From: Planctomycetales bacterium | GTDB taxonomy: Bacteria; Planctomycetota; Planctomycetia; Pirellulales; Pirellulaceae | Reading direction: 5' to 3' | DNA length: 37,180 bases | NCBI GenBank assembly: GCA_020427005.1 | Contig: JAGQOY010000021.1 | Location: forward strand, 19,726 to 56,905 | Shown: positions 1-7,385 of the stretch, piece after piece | Layout: each line of letters starts with the position of its first letter | Numbering within the stretch: the first letter of the stretch is position 1 | Made by a program: the position numbers and the translations under genes | Notes under the pieces: model-generated | Databases searched by the model: none | Told to the model about the DNA's origin: nothing | Seen by the model: only the letters and a program-made list of their open reading frames with translations

Positions 1-76
1 AAGAATCCCTCACTTACGTTTCGGGTTGGGACGTTTATTCCTGCCGCTCGCCTTACTAAGTGCAGTTTGCTATAGC

Positions 77-352
77 CTATTTGGGACTTGAGGAGCGATG
101 TGGCCGATAATAGCCAATCTTCTCTAATGCCAAATAAACTTCTTCAAGCGTTTTTTCGCCGAAGTTCGAAATGCTCAGTAAGTCCTTGGGGCTGCTGCGT
201 AAGAGATCACGTACTGTGAATATGCCGCGCTCCTCAAGGCAGTTGGTGGTGCGCACCGTCAATCCTATTTCTGCCGTGCTCAAGTCCAGTCGTTCACGCA
301 TGACGCGAGCTTGTTCTTCGGCTTGGCTAATCGGAATTCTAGTACTCGACAT
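77..352 (-). CDS. Stand-alone RNA polymerase alpha C-terminal-domain-like protein
   Basis: This 91-residue protein consists almost wholly of a domain resembling the C-terminal domain of the RNA polymerase alpha subunit (helix-hairpin-helix fold, known to bind UP elements and activators). The seen motifs TVRTTNCL and NFGEKTLEE align with E. coli alpha TVRSANCL and NLGKKSLTE. The residues matching R265, N268, C269, G296, K298 and E302 are kept, and S299 is Thr. There is no alpha N-terminal assembly domain, so it cannot be the ordinary subunit. The start is well supported: ATG at 352 is preceded by AGGAGG at 8-nt spacing. It is divergent from a PcrA-type helicase gene. A role as a DNA-binding or RNAP-modulating factor is inference; the fold assignment is firm. 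Confidence 0.85.
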   Translation of the reverse strand: MSSTRIPISQAEEQARVMRERLDLSTAEIGLTVRTTNCLEERGIFTVRDLLRSSPKDLLSISNFGEKTLEEVYLALEKIGYYRPHRSSSPK

Positions 353-360
353 TTGAGATC

Positions 361-366
361 CCTCCT
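361..366 (-). promoter_or_regulatory. Strong Shine-Dalgarno site of the alpha-CTD-like gene
   Basis: On the minus strand AGGAGG lies 8 nt upstream of the ATG at 352. It is a full match to the anti-SD consensus and fixes the start. Most other genes here show only weak or no SD, so this one stands out. Confidence 0.7.
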
Positions 367-462
367 AAAGTCGTTGGGCCATGGATGCAGTCATGCATGG
401 GTTGCCAGGGAAAGTACTTTGGCTGCCACGCCGAACTGACACGTTCGTTCGTGCAACTTTGT

Positions 463-476
463 CCGGAGCGTTCCGG
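463..476. repeat. Inverted repeat CCGGA-gcgt-TCCGG between divergent genes
   Basis: Five-base arms separated by 4 nt lie in the intergenic region between the alpha-CTD-like gene and the helicase gene, next to the putative divergent -10 elements. It could be a small operator, or a hairpin in the 5' UTR of the minus-strand transcript. The arms are short, so chance is possible. Confidence 0.3.
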
Positions 477-500
477 TTTACTGCGGCAAAGAGTATAACT
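471..500. promoter_or_regulatory. Candidate overlapping divergent promoter
   Basis: The stretch around 492-500 reads TATAAC on the plus strand (494-499) and TATACT on the minus strand (497-492), so two good -10 hexamers overlap. Upstream of the plus one at 17-nt spacing is TTCCGG (471-476), only a partial -35. For the minus one a TTG-starting hexamer sits near 516-521. It would serve the helicase gene (plus) and the alpha-CTD-like gene (minus). Based on consensus matching only. Confidence 0.3.
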
Positions 501-579
501 ATCAGGTGGTTGAATAAACAACGCCGTCAATAACGGTTTCCATGTATTTCCAGCGGCCTGCGGACTCATATTGCTAGCA

Positions 580-2898
580 ATGGATGACTACACAACGGAT
601 CTGTTTTATGGGCTGAACGCTGCGCAACAACAAGCAGTTGCACATATCAATGGACCGTTGCTCATTTTGGCGGGCCCTGGAAGCGGTAAGACCCGAGTAA
701 TCACGCATCGTATTGCCCATATGATTAAACAAGGAGTTTCTCCAAGGGCAATTTTGGGGCTGACCTTCACTAACAAGGCTGCTCAGGAAATGCGTTCTCG
801 AGTCAATCGGTTGGTTGGCAAGTGCGATCACGTGAGTGTAAGTACGTTTCACTCTTTCGGTGTTGGGTTGTTAAGACACTATGCTCGTTACTTGGGCTTG
901 TCGGAGAACTTTAGTATCTACGACACGGATGATTCGTTGGCGGCACTCAAAACTGCCGTGGCTATCTCTCAAGTAGAATTGACTCACTTGTCGCTTGGAA
1001 AAATAGCTGAGCGGATAAGCCACTTCAAGAATATCCTGGTTTCCCCGGAAGTGCTTCAAGCAGAAGCACTTTCAAGTGAAGAGTATCAAGTTGCTCGAGT
1101 CTATCCACATTATCAGTCGTTGTTGCAGAGAGCCAATGCAGTTGACTTTGATGACATACTCTTTTATTCCGCGACGCTGCTGCGAGAGAACCCGGAGCTT
1201 CGACGGCAATTGGATGAGCGATTCCAATATGTGATGGTGGATGAGTATCAAGACACAAATATAGCCCAGTATGTTATTGTTCGGCATTTGTCTATAGATT
1301 ATCCCAACCTGGCTGCAACTGGTGACCCAGACCAATCAATTTACGGATGGCGAGGGGCGAATCTGAAGAACATACGTTATCTTGAGCGAGACTATCCAGG
1401 GCTGGCTGTTGTTCGCTTGGAGGAGAATTACCGGAGTACGCCTCAGATTCTGTCGGTAGCTGACTGCCTAATTCAACACAACGAAATTCGAAAATCAAAA
1501 ACACTAATTCCGACTTTACCGTCCGGATTCCCTGTTCGACTGGCTATCTATCCCACTGCCAGGCATGAAGCAGAGGATATCGCGGATGAGATTCTAGCTG
1601 GGGTGTCTCAAGGGGAGTACGAATATGGTGACATTTCGATTCTATATAGAGCAATGTCCCATTCACGTCTCGTAGAGCAGGCCCTAATGAGGCGCGGGAT
1701 CCCATACCAGCTGATTGGTGGTGTACGATTTTACTTGCGACGAGAAATCAAGGATCTGATTGCCTACTTATTGTTGGTGCATAATCCGGATGACGATGTT
1801 GCGCTGAAGCGAATCATCAATGTGCCGCCGAGGGGGATAGGCAAGAAAACCATGGAGCAACTGGTCTCGATTGCGGAGGCAGATGGATGTAGCTTGTTGG
1901 ATGTATGCCGACAGACACATAGTATTTCCTATGTGTCCGCGCGGGCCAGAAAGGCGATCTCGCAATTTGTAGAGTTGTATGAAAAATTGGTTGAATTGGG
2001 TGCTGGATCGCTTTCGGATTTGCTCCAGGGAGCCTGCGAATTAACGGGCTATCGGGAGTACTTAGAATGCCAAATGGCAGATGACGATGGACAAACAAAT
2101 GTTTTTGATAATCTAGATGAACTATTGGCCGAGGCACACGAACTGGATGATCTGGATGGTGCTGACCGAAGTGCACTGGAAGTGTTTTTGGAAGGAGTGG
2201 CTCTATACGCCGATACCGATCGTTTGAAACTGGGGGCTGACGTAGTAACTGTCATGACTTTACATGCCTCAAAGGGACTCGAATTCCCCTGTGTTTACAT
2301 ACCGGCAATTGAAGAAAATATCCTTCCGCATATCCGTTGCAAAGATGACCCTTTGGGGATTGAGGAGGAACGACGTTTACTCTTCGTAGGAATGACTAGA
2401 GCTCAGGCCAGACTCCATTTAAGTTTTGCGAAGAGCCGTGGCTTGGCAGGCTATTCAGGGTCGGGGGTGCCAAGTTCGTTTCTGATGCAACTTCCGCGGG
2501 AGGAAATGCAACTACGGGATTTTACCGATGTAGCCGATTTTGATGTCGCACACGATTCCGAGCGTGGGGTCGATGAATCTTCCTACGATGAGTGGAGCCA
2601 ATTGACTTCTGAGCCTGAATTTGATCGGGAGAGTGAATACGATGATACCTGCCAATTACCGGAAGAGGAGATACGTTCTCGGCTAGGCCGCAATCGACAA
2701 AAGCCGTCGCTCAAAATTCCCAGTGCAAGCGGGTTTTCGCCAGGTTCTTTGGTTGAGCATGCCAGATTTGGAAGAGGCAGAGTGTTTAAGGTGAGCGGAA
2801 ATGGAGCAAAAAAAACTATCACCATTGACTTTGAGCACGATGGTAGTCAACGAACTTTTCTAATTGCTCACGCCTCCTTAACAATCCTCCACTCTTAA
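580..2898 (+). CDS. pcrA: UvrD/Rep/PcrA-type superfamily 1A DNA helicase
   Basis: An ATP-dependent 3'-5' DNA helicase acting in repair and in clearing replication-transcription conflicts. All SF1A motifs are visible: Q-motif (LNAAQQQAV), Walker A AGPGSGKT (about residues 31-38 from the ATG at 580), Walker B VDEYQDTN, motif III SIYGWRGAN, motif IV LEENYRS, motif V VTVMTLHASKGLEF and motif VI EEERRLLFVGMTRA. After an acidic linker, the last ~55 residues (SLVEHARFGRGRVFKVSG...) resemble the C-terminal Tudor-like domain of PcrA/UvrD, which in known homologues contacts RNA polymerase. A TTG at 571 would add three residues; the ATG at 580 is preferred. Length is normal for the family. PcrA versus UvrD naming is conventional. 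Confidence 0.95.
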   Translation: MDDYTTDLFYGLNAAQQQAVAHINGPLLILAGPGSGKTRVITHRIAHMIKQGVSPRAILGLTFTNKAAQEMRSRVNRLVGKCDHVSVSTFHSFGVGLLRHYARYLGLSENFSIYDTDDSLAALKTAVAISQVELTHLSLGKIAERISHFKNILVSPEVLQAEALSSEEYQVARVYPHYQSLLQRANAVDFDDILFYSATLLRENPELRRQLDERFQYVMVDEYQDTNIAQYVIVRHLSIDYPNLAATGDPDQSIYGWRGANLKNIRYLERDYPGLAVVRLEENYRSTPQILSVADCLIQHNEIRKSKTLIPTLPSGFPVRLAIYPTARHEAEDIADEILAGVSQGEYEYGDISILYRAMSHSRLVEQALMRRGIPYQLIGGVRFYLRREIKDLIAYLLLVHNPDDDVALKRIINVPPRGIGKKTMEQLVSIAEADGCSLLDVCRQTHSISYVSARARKAISQFVELYEKLVELGAGSLSDLLQGACELTGYREYLECQMADDDGQTNVFDNLDELLAEAHELDDLDGADRSALEVFLEGVALYADTDRLKLGADVVTVMTLHASKGLEFPCVYIPAIEENILPHIRCKDDPLGIEEERRLLFVGMTRAQARLHLSFAKSRGLAGYSGSGVPSSFLMQLPREEMQLRDFTDVADFDVAHDSERGVDESSYDEWSQLTSEPEFDRESEYDDTCQLPEEEIRSRLGRNRQKPSLKIPSASGFSPGSLVEHARFGRGRVFKVSGNGAKKTITIDFEHDGSQRTFLIAHASLTILHS

Positions 2899-2912
2899 AC
2901 TCATAGCGATTC

Positions 2913-2921
2913 TGGTACACT
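2913..2921 (+). promoter_or_regulatory. Candidate extended -10 element before the flavin oxidoreductase gene
   Basis: TGGTACACT matches an extended -10 (TGn plus a TATAAT-like TACACT). No good -35 is seen at the usual distance, as expected for extended -10 promoters. A small inverted repeat, CGGAG (2923-2927) and CTCCG (2936-2940), follows directly and would fall at the transcript 5' end. Confidence 0.3.
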
Positions 2922-3011
2922 GCGGAGCTTTGGGTCTCCGATATGCCCTGCCATAGGTGGGGTGAGTGGAAGATTCACGGCTTGACGAACAACCGTTCCC
3001 AATTGCAGCGT

Positions 3012-4478
3012 ATGTCTAAAACAAAATACCCCAAAATTGCTCAGTTCAAGACGGTTGAGAAGTTTGCAGAACGGCTTTTAGAATTAGGGCTGTCGTTGCC
3101 CTGTGATCCGGCTATTCTGTCGGCTGAAAACGGTTCTCCTTTGGCAAAGCCGTTACAAATTGGACGGCTAGAGATCGGCAACCGTTGGTGCATACACCCG
3201 ATGGAGGGTTGGGATGCAAATCGTGATGGTACACCTACAGCGCATACCATCCGTCGTTGGCAACGGTTTGGCCAAAGTGGTGCCAAACTCATTTGGGGTG
3301 GCGAAGCAGCGGCGGTGCGGCCTGATGGTCGGGCAAACCCAAATCAGACGCTTGCAACCAGTAGTAACGAAGATGGCCTTCGAAAACTGTTGTTTGCGCT
3401 AGAGGAGGCTCATCAGCAGGCATGTGGATCGACAAAAGATTTGCTGGTGGGCTTGCAATTGACTCACTCGGGCCGCTTTTGTAAGCCGCATGACCACCAG
3501 CGATGGGAATCTCGCATCGCCTATCATCATCCTATTCTAGATCCCAAATTCGGGATCTCCCCTAACGACATCAGTCGGTTATTTACCGACGGTGAGCTGG
3601 ACGATTTAATCGACGCCTATCTTGCAGCGGCCAAACTTGCTGAACGAGTCGGCTTTCGATTTGTGGATGTCAAAGCCTGTCACGGCTATTTGCTGCACGA
3701 GTTTCTGAGTGCGCGCACCAGACCTGGTCGGTTCGGTGGTGATCTATACGGACGTACACTCTTGCTGCGCACGATTATCGAGCGCATTCGAGAGGGTTGC
3801 CCCAATCTTGAGGTGGGTGTTCGGCTGAGTCTATTTGATACCGTGCCATTTCAGCCTGGCGACTCAGCCGGAGTACCGGCCCAATGGGAAACTCCCTATT
3901 TGTATGGCTTTGGCTGTTCTCAGAGCAATCCGCTGGAAATGGATCTCACTGAACCGCTTGAGGTCATTCGCATGTTGTCGGATCTAGGGGTATCGATGGT
4001 AAACTTGTCCGCTGGAAGTCCGTATTACAATCCTCATATTCAGCGTCCAGCCATCTTCCCGCCTAGCGACGGCTACCAACCTCCGGAGGACCCTTTGGTA
4101 GGCGTGGTCCGTCAAATAAATGCTGTGGCTGAAATCAAGCGCCTAATTCCCCAGCTACCCATTGTTGGTTCTGGATATACGTATCTCCAGGAATTCTTAC
4201 CGCTGGTCGCGCAATCAGTTGTTCGTGAGCAAATGGTAGACGTTGTCGGCTTGGGACGAATGGTACTTTCCCATCCCACGTTACCGTTGGATACATTGGC
4301 TGGAAGGCAGCCGACTCGCAAATTGGTGTGTCGGACATTTAGTGATTGCACCACTGCGCCACGAAATGGAATTATAAGCGGGTGTTACCCGCTGGACGAA
4401 TACTATAAGGCCTTGCCTGAGAGACAAGAGCTGTTGCAAGCCAAGGAGCTGTCCGAAGGAACTGAGCAGGCTGAGTAG
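3012..4478 (+). CDS. Old-yellow-enzyme-like NADH:flavin oxidoreductase
   Basis: An FMN-binding TIM-barrel oxidoreductase of the OYE family; substrate unknown. Visible family features are the N-terminal flavin-binding strand (HPMEGWDANRDGTPT), a GLQLTHSGR segment corresponding to the usual QLxHxGR, the ACHGYLLHEFLSARTRPG segment followed by RFGGDLYGR (usual YGGSxxNR), and the C-terminal flavin-phosphate region (VGSGYTYLQEF ... VGLGRMVLSHP). In the substrate-binding strand the first His of the usual HxxHGY is Lys (VKACHGY). A C-terminal Cys-containing tail (CRTFSDCTTAPRNG) is present, but there is no second FAD/FeS half as in dienoyl-CoA reductase. About 488 residues from the ATG at 3012 is longer than classical OYE (~350-400). 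An upstream ATG at 2943 would add 23 unconserved-looking residues. Confidence 0.88.
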   Translation: MSKTKYPKIAQFKTVEKFAERLLELGLSLPCDPAILSAENGSPLAKPLQIGRLEIGNRWCIHPMEGWDANRDGTPTAHTIRRWQRFGQSGAKLIWGGEAAAVRPDGRANPNQTLATSSNEDGLRKLLFALEEAHQQACGSTKDLLVGLQLTHSGRFCKPHDHQRWESRIAYHHPILDPKFGISPNDISRLFTDGELDDLIDAYLAAAKLAERVGFRFVDVKACHGYLLHEFLSARTRPGRFGGDLYGRTLLLRTIIERIREGCPNLEVGVRLSLFDTVPFQPGDSAGVPAQWETPYLYGFGCSQSNPLEMDLTEPLEVIRMLSDLGVSMVNLSAGSPYYNPHIQRPAIFPPSDGYQPPEDPLVGVVRQINAVAEIKRLIPQLPIVGSGYTYLQEFLPLVAQSVVREQMVDVVGLGRMVLSHPTLPLDTLAGRQPTRKLVCRTFSDCTTAPRNGIISGCYPLDEYYKALPERQELLQAKELSEGTEQAE

Positions 4479-4751
4479 AGTTGCTAAGTACCCTGTCACA
4501 TTTCTTGTAAAATCGAGAATGCACTGACGTCTTTAAATTGGGACGAGTGGCTCTCTGAATATTGTTCGTTGCCACTCCTACAATCGGCATAACACGCAAC
4601 CTTTGCAGCATTCCAGGCGGATAGTAGTGCTACATACTTGAAGCTGCGTTCGGGCCTAAAAAGCGCACTATTTTTGAGTGACATTCTGACGATGCTTGTA
4701 AAGCGTCATTATTAAGAGCTGCAGCCTAATCAATTTCCAATTCTGCAATCG

Positions 4752-7190
4752 ATGTTAACTAAGAACCGTATCATTCTTCTTGGAACTGCCGGAGTAGGGG
4801 CACTGGTTTTGTTCGGTGCGCTATTCGCCTTCATTGCTGGCGACAATGGTGAGGAGATGCGTGGACAGCTCAAGACGGCTGTCAAGTTGCTTGATAAAGG
4901 ACGCTGGGATCTAGCGGGCCGCATTGCGCGAGATATTGCAAACAGCGGTGAATTAGATACAGGCGAAGACGCGTATTGGAATTATGTCCAGGGCGTATCA
5001 GCGGCAATGTCCATCGAAGGTGACTCGGACAAACCCAAACATCGAGGAACCTTGTTGACGGCGGCGAGTCATCTGGAAAAGGCTTCGGAGTTGGGTTTTC
5101 CGTTGGGATATCAGGGTCCAGGCGAGTTTTACTTGGGATGGTGCAAGTTTGAAACTTACGACTGGGACGAGGCACCCAGTTTGTTAACTCATGCGGCCAT
5201 ATTGTGGCCAGAACGTCGCAGTGACGCGCTTCGCATGGCAGTTGAATCAGATCTTCATAAGGATCCGGCGGACTTCGAGGCAGCTGAGGCATCATTGCAA
5301 ACGTGGGAGGGAATTCCAGGCCTGTCCGAAAGTGAACGAGCTAAGATCGATTTAACGAAAGCGCGAGTAGCCTTAGCGAAAAACGAATGGCAGGAAACAA
5401 TCGATTGTCTTCGTAAAGTACCAAGTTCATTACCGGAGCATCCGGAGGCTCAGTATTGGTTAGGTAGGACACTTCTCTCACAAGCTTCGGCAGGAAATTT
5501 GCCCGCAGATCAAACGGTCAAAAATTACGAAACGGCCGAACAGACATTCCGAAGACTTATCCTTGCAGCGGAGACGCCTAATAGCATTCGTCGAAAGTCC
5601 AGTTATCTAGTTGGGATCGCCCTACGGGCTCAAGATAAGCGGACTGAAGCATTGAGTATGTTCAGCGGCGTACGGCAACGATCTCCAGAATCTGCCGAGG
5701 CTATTGCCTGTAGCATTGAGGAAGTAGAAATTCAACTCTCACTTGGGAACCTCGATGATTTACTTGGAACGGTGCGTTATTTGATTCAACGCCTGCGCGA
5801 CAAAGCAGCCTATGATGCCCAGTGGCACTCGATTGAGGAGCTGCGTTCGAGACTAATTGAGGTAGGTAGGCAGATCCGAAAGTCGGGAGAATACCGTTAT
5901 ACGCTACGGTTGGCCGATCTACTTGGTGAGGTCTTTCCATTAAGCGATCCGGTGCGTCTCCAGGCGGAGTCGCTGCAGCAGTGGGCCGAGGATTCAGAGA
6001 GGGCCAACCAGACGAGAGGTGAAAACTCATTGGACGTTCGCGCGCAAGTGCGCGACAAATATCTGAATGCAGCTGAGAAGTTTCAACAGCTTTCTCAACT
6101 TGAACTTTTATCCAGTGAATACCCTGACATACTTTGGCAGGCAATCGATTGTTTTCAAAAAGGTAATCAAGTTGACAAGGCGAACGAATTGCTCAAACAG
6201 TACTTGCAGTACGAAAACCCGACACGTCGTCCTCGTGGATTTGTGGCTTTGGCCAAGAACTACGTAAACGCAGGGCTATGGGAAAAGGCTACATCTGCGC
6301 TGGATCGATGCTTGATCGATTTTCCAGATCACCCCGTGAATTTCGAAGCCCGTATGTTAGCGGCACAAGCCTGGGCAGAGCAGAATGAAATTGAAAAAGC
6401 AATTGAAATGTTGAGCGTCAACCTATTTGATTCGACGCTCAGTCCAGACAGCGAACTTTGGCAACGCAGCCTGATGGCCCTAAGCGAATTACTGTATGCT
6501 CAGGGGGACCAACTGCTACTCGAAAACAAGCTAGCTGCGAATAATCCCGCGAGTAACACAGATCTTATACAGAAGCTCAATCAGTGTCAGCAAGATTTTG
6601 AGACGGCGATTGGTAGATTAGGAGAAGTGGAAGCCCGGTTTGCGGAGTCGCCGAGGCGGTTTGATGCCAAGTACTTGAAAGCGAGGGCAAATCTGTTGGC
6701 TGCAGGCATGCCGCAGAAGATCATCGAAATAGACAAGAACTTGCCGGAAAACTCACGTCGCCAGCTAATTCAGCAGCAGCGACAGATGCTGAAATCGGCC
6801 AGCGAAGAATTTCGTGAATTGCGCACCGAGCTGAGTGGATTAAGCGAGATGGAATTGGTAAAGCTCGATAATCCAGATCTGCTTCGCAACTGCTACTTCG
6901 GTGAAGCGGACGCCTTGTACGAACTAGGGAGTTACGAAGAGGCTATCGAAGTCTATCGAAACGCCGGAAGTCGTTATATGAATCAGCCTATCGCTCTGGA
7001 AGCGATGGTGCAAATCGTACATTGCTACCGAGCGCTGGGACAGGACTTCGAGGCTCAGCGCGCCTTACTCCAGGCAGAGCAGATACTGGGGCGTATACCA
7101 CCTGAATTGGATGCCGACTTCGCCAAACTAACTCGCTCCTCCAGGCAGGAGTGGCAGGCCCTATTAACGTGGTTGCAAAACAGGAGCTAA
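4752..7190 (+). CDS. Membrane-anchored tetratricopeptide-repeat-rich protein
   Basis: An 812-residue protein with one N-terminal hydrophobic segment (about residues 7-29, after MLTKNR), then an almost wholly helical region with TPR-like units. Examples are the segments around WDLAGRIARDIA, EAQYWLGRTLLSQA, LWEKATSALDRCLIDFPDHPV and ALYELGSYEEAIEVYRNAGSRY. The topology suggests a signal anchor with the TPR superhelix on the outer (periplasmic or paryphoplasmic) side. No catalytic motif is seen. Such proteins usually act as scaffolds; the partner cannot be read from the sequence. The gene ends 195 nt before the UbiB-family gene on the same strand, so co-transcription is possible. Confidence 0.8.
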   Translation: MLTKNRIILLGTAGVGALVLFGALFAFIAGDNGEEMRGQLKTAVKLLDKGRWDLAGRIARDIANSGELDTGEDAYWNYVQGVSAAMSIEGDSDKPKHRGTLLTAASHLEKASELGFPLGYQGPGEFYLGWCKFETYDWDEAPSLLTHAAILWPERRSDALRMAVESDLHKDPADFEAAEASLQTWEGIPGLSESERAKIDLTKARVALAKNEWQETIDCLRKVPSSLPEHPEAQYWLGRTLLSQASAGNLPADQTVKNYETAEQTFRRLILAAETPNSIRRKSSYLVGIALRAQDKRTEALSMFSGVRQRSPESAEAIACSIEEVEIQLSLGNLDDLLGTVRYLIQRLRDKAAYDAQWHSIEELRSRLIEVGRQIRKSGEYRYTLRLADLLGEVFPLSDPVRLQAESLQQWAEDSERANQTRGENSLDVRAQVRDKYLNAAEKFQQLSQLELLSSEYPDILWQAIDCFQKGNQVDKANELLKQYLQYENPTRRPRGFVALAKNYVNAGLWEKATSALDRCLIDFPDHPVNFEARMLAAQAWAEQNEIEKAIEMLSVNLFDSTLSPDSELWQRSLMALSELLYAQGDQLLLENKLAANNPASNTDLIQKLNQCQQDFETAIGRLGEVEARFAESPRRFDAKYLKARANLLAAGMPQKIIEIDKNLPENSRRQLIQQQRQMLKSASEEFRELRTELSGLSEMELVKLDNPDLLRNCYFGEADALYELGSYEEAIEVYRNAGSRYMNQPIALEAMVQIVHCYRALGQDFEAQRALLQAEQILGRIPPELDADFAKLTRSSRQEWQALLTWLQNRS

Positions 7191-7202
7191 GGACATCGGA
7201 TA

Positions 7203-7230
7203 ATCCTGCTCAAGAAAGAAATTGCAGGAT
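7203..7230 (+). repeat. Hairpin ATCCTGC/GCAGGAT downstream of the TPR gene
   Basis: A 7-bp perfect stem (7203-7209 with 7224-7230) with a 14-nt loop begins 13 nt after the TPR gene's stop codon. No T-tract follows, so it is not a classic intrinsic terminator; it could stabilise the mRNA 3' end or be chance. Confidence 0.3.
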
Positions 7231-7336
7231 CGCAAAAGATTTGGCAAAATTCACCAACAAACAATTTACCCGTGTCACCGCAGGCAGAATAGTTGGATCC
7301 CGCCGTTCTAGTCGATGTCTAGGAGCAGGATCGCAA
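7224..7336. repeat. 12-bp direct repeat GCAGGATCGCAA
   Basis: Identical 12-mers lie at 7224-7235 and 7325-7336, 89 nt apart, in the intergenic region before the UbiB-family gene. The first copy overlaps the right arm of the hairpin at 7203-7230. Possibly a protein-binding pair or a small duplication. Confidence 0.35.
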
Positions 7337-7385
7337 CAACAACGGATTGCATTGCGACTTTCGGCCCGAACTGAATAACTGGTCC

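Noticed and set aside
1..76. Possible gene end at the left edge
   Set aside because: Too short to judge; no frame with recognisable content and no terminator seen.
7151..7378. 75-residue plus-strand frame between the TPR and UbiB-family genes
   Set aside because: It starts inside the TPR gene in another frame and carries the repeat/hairpin DNA; no domain or SD.
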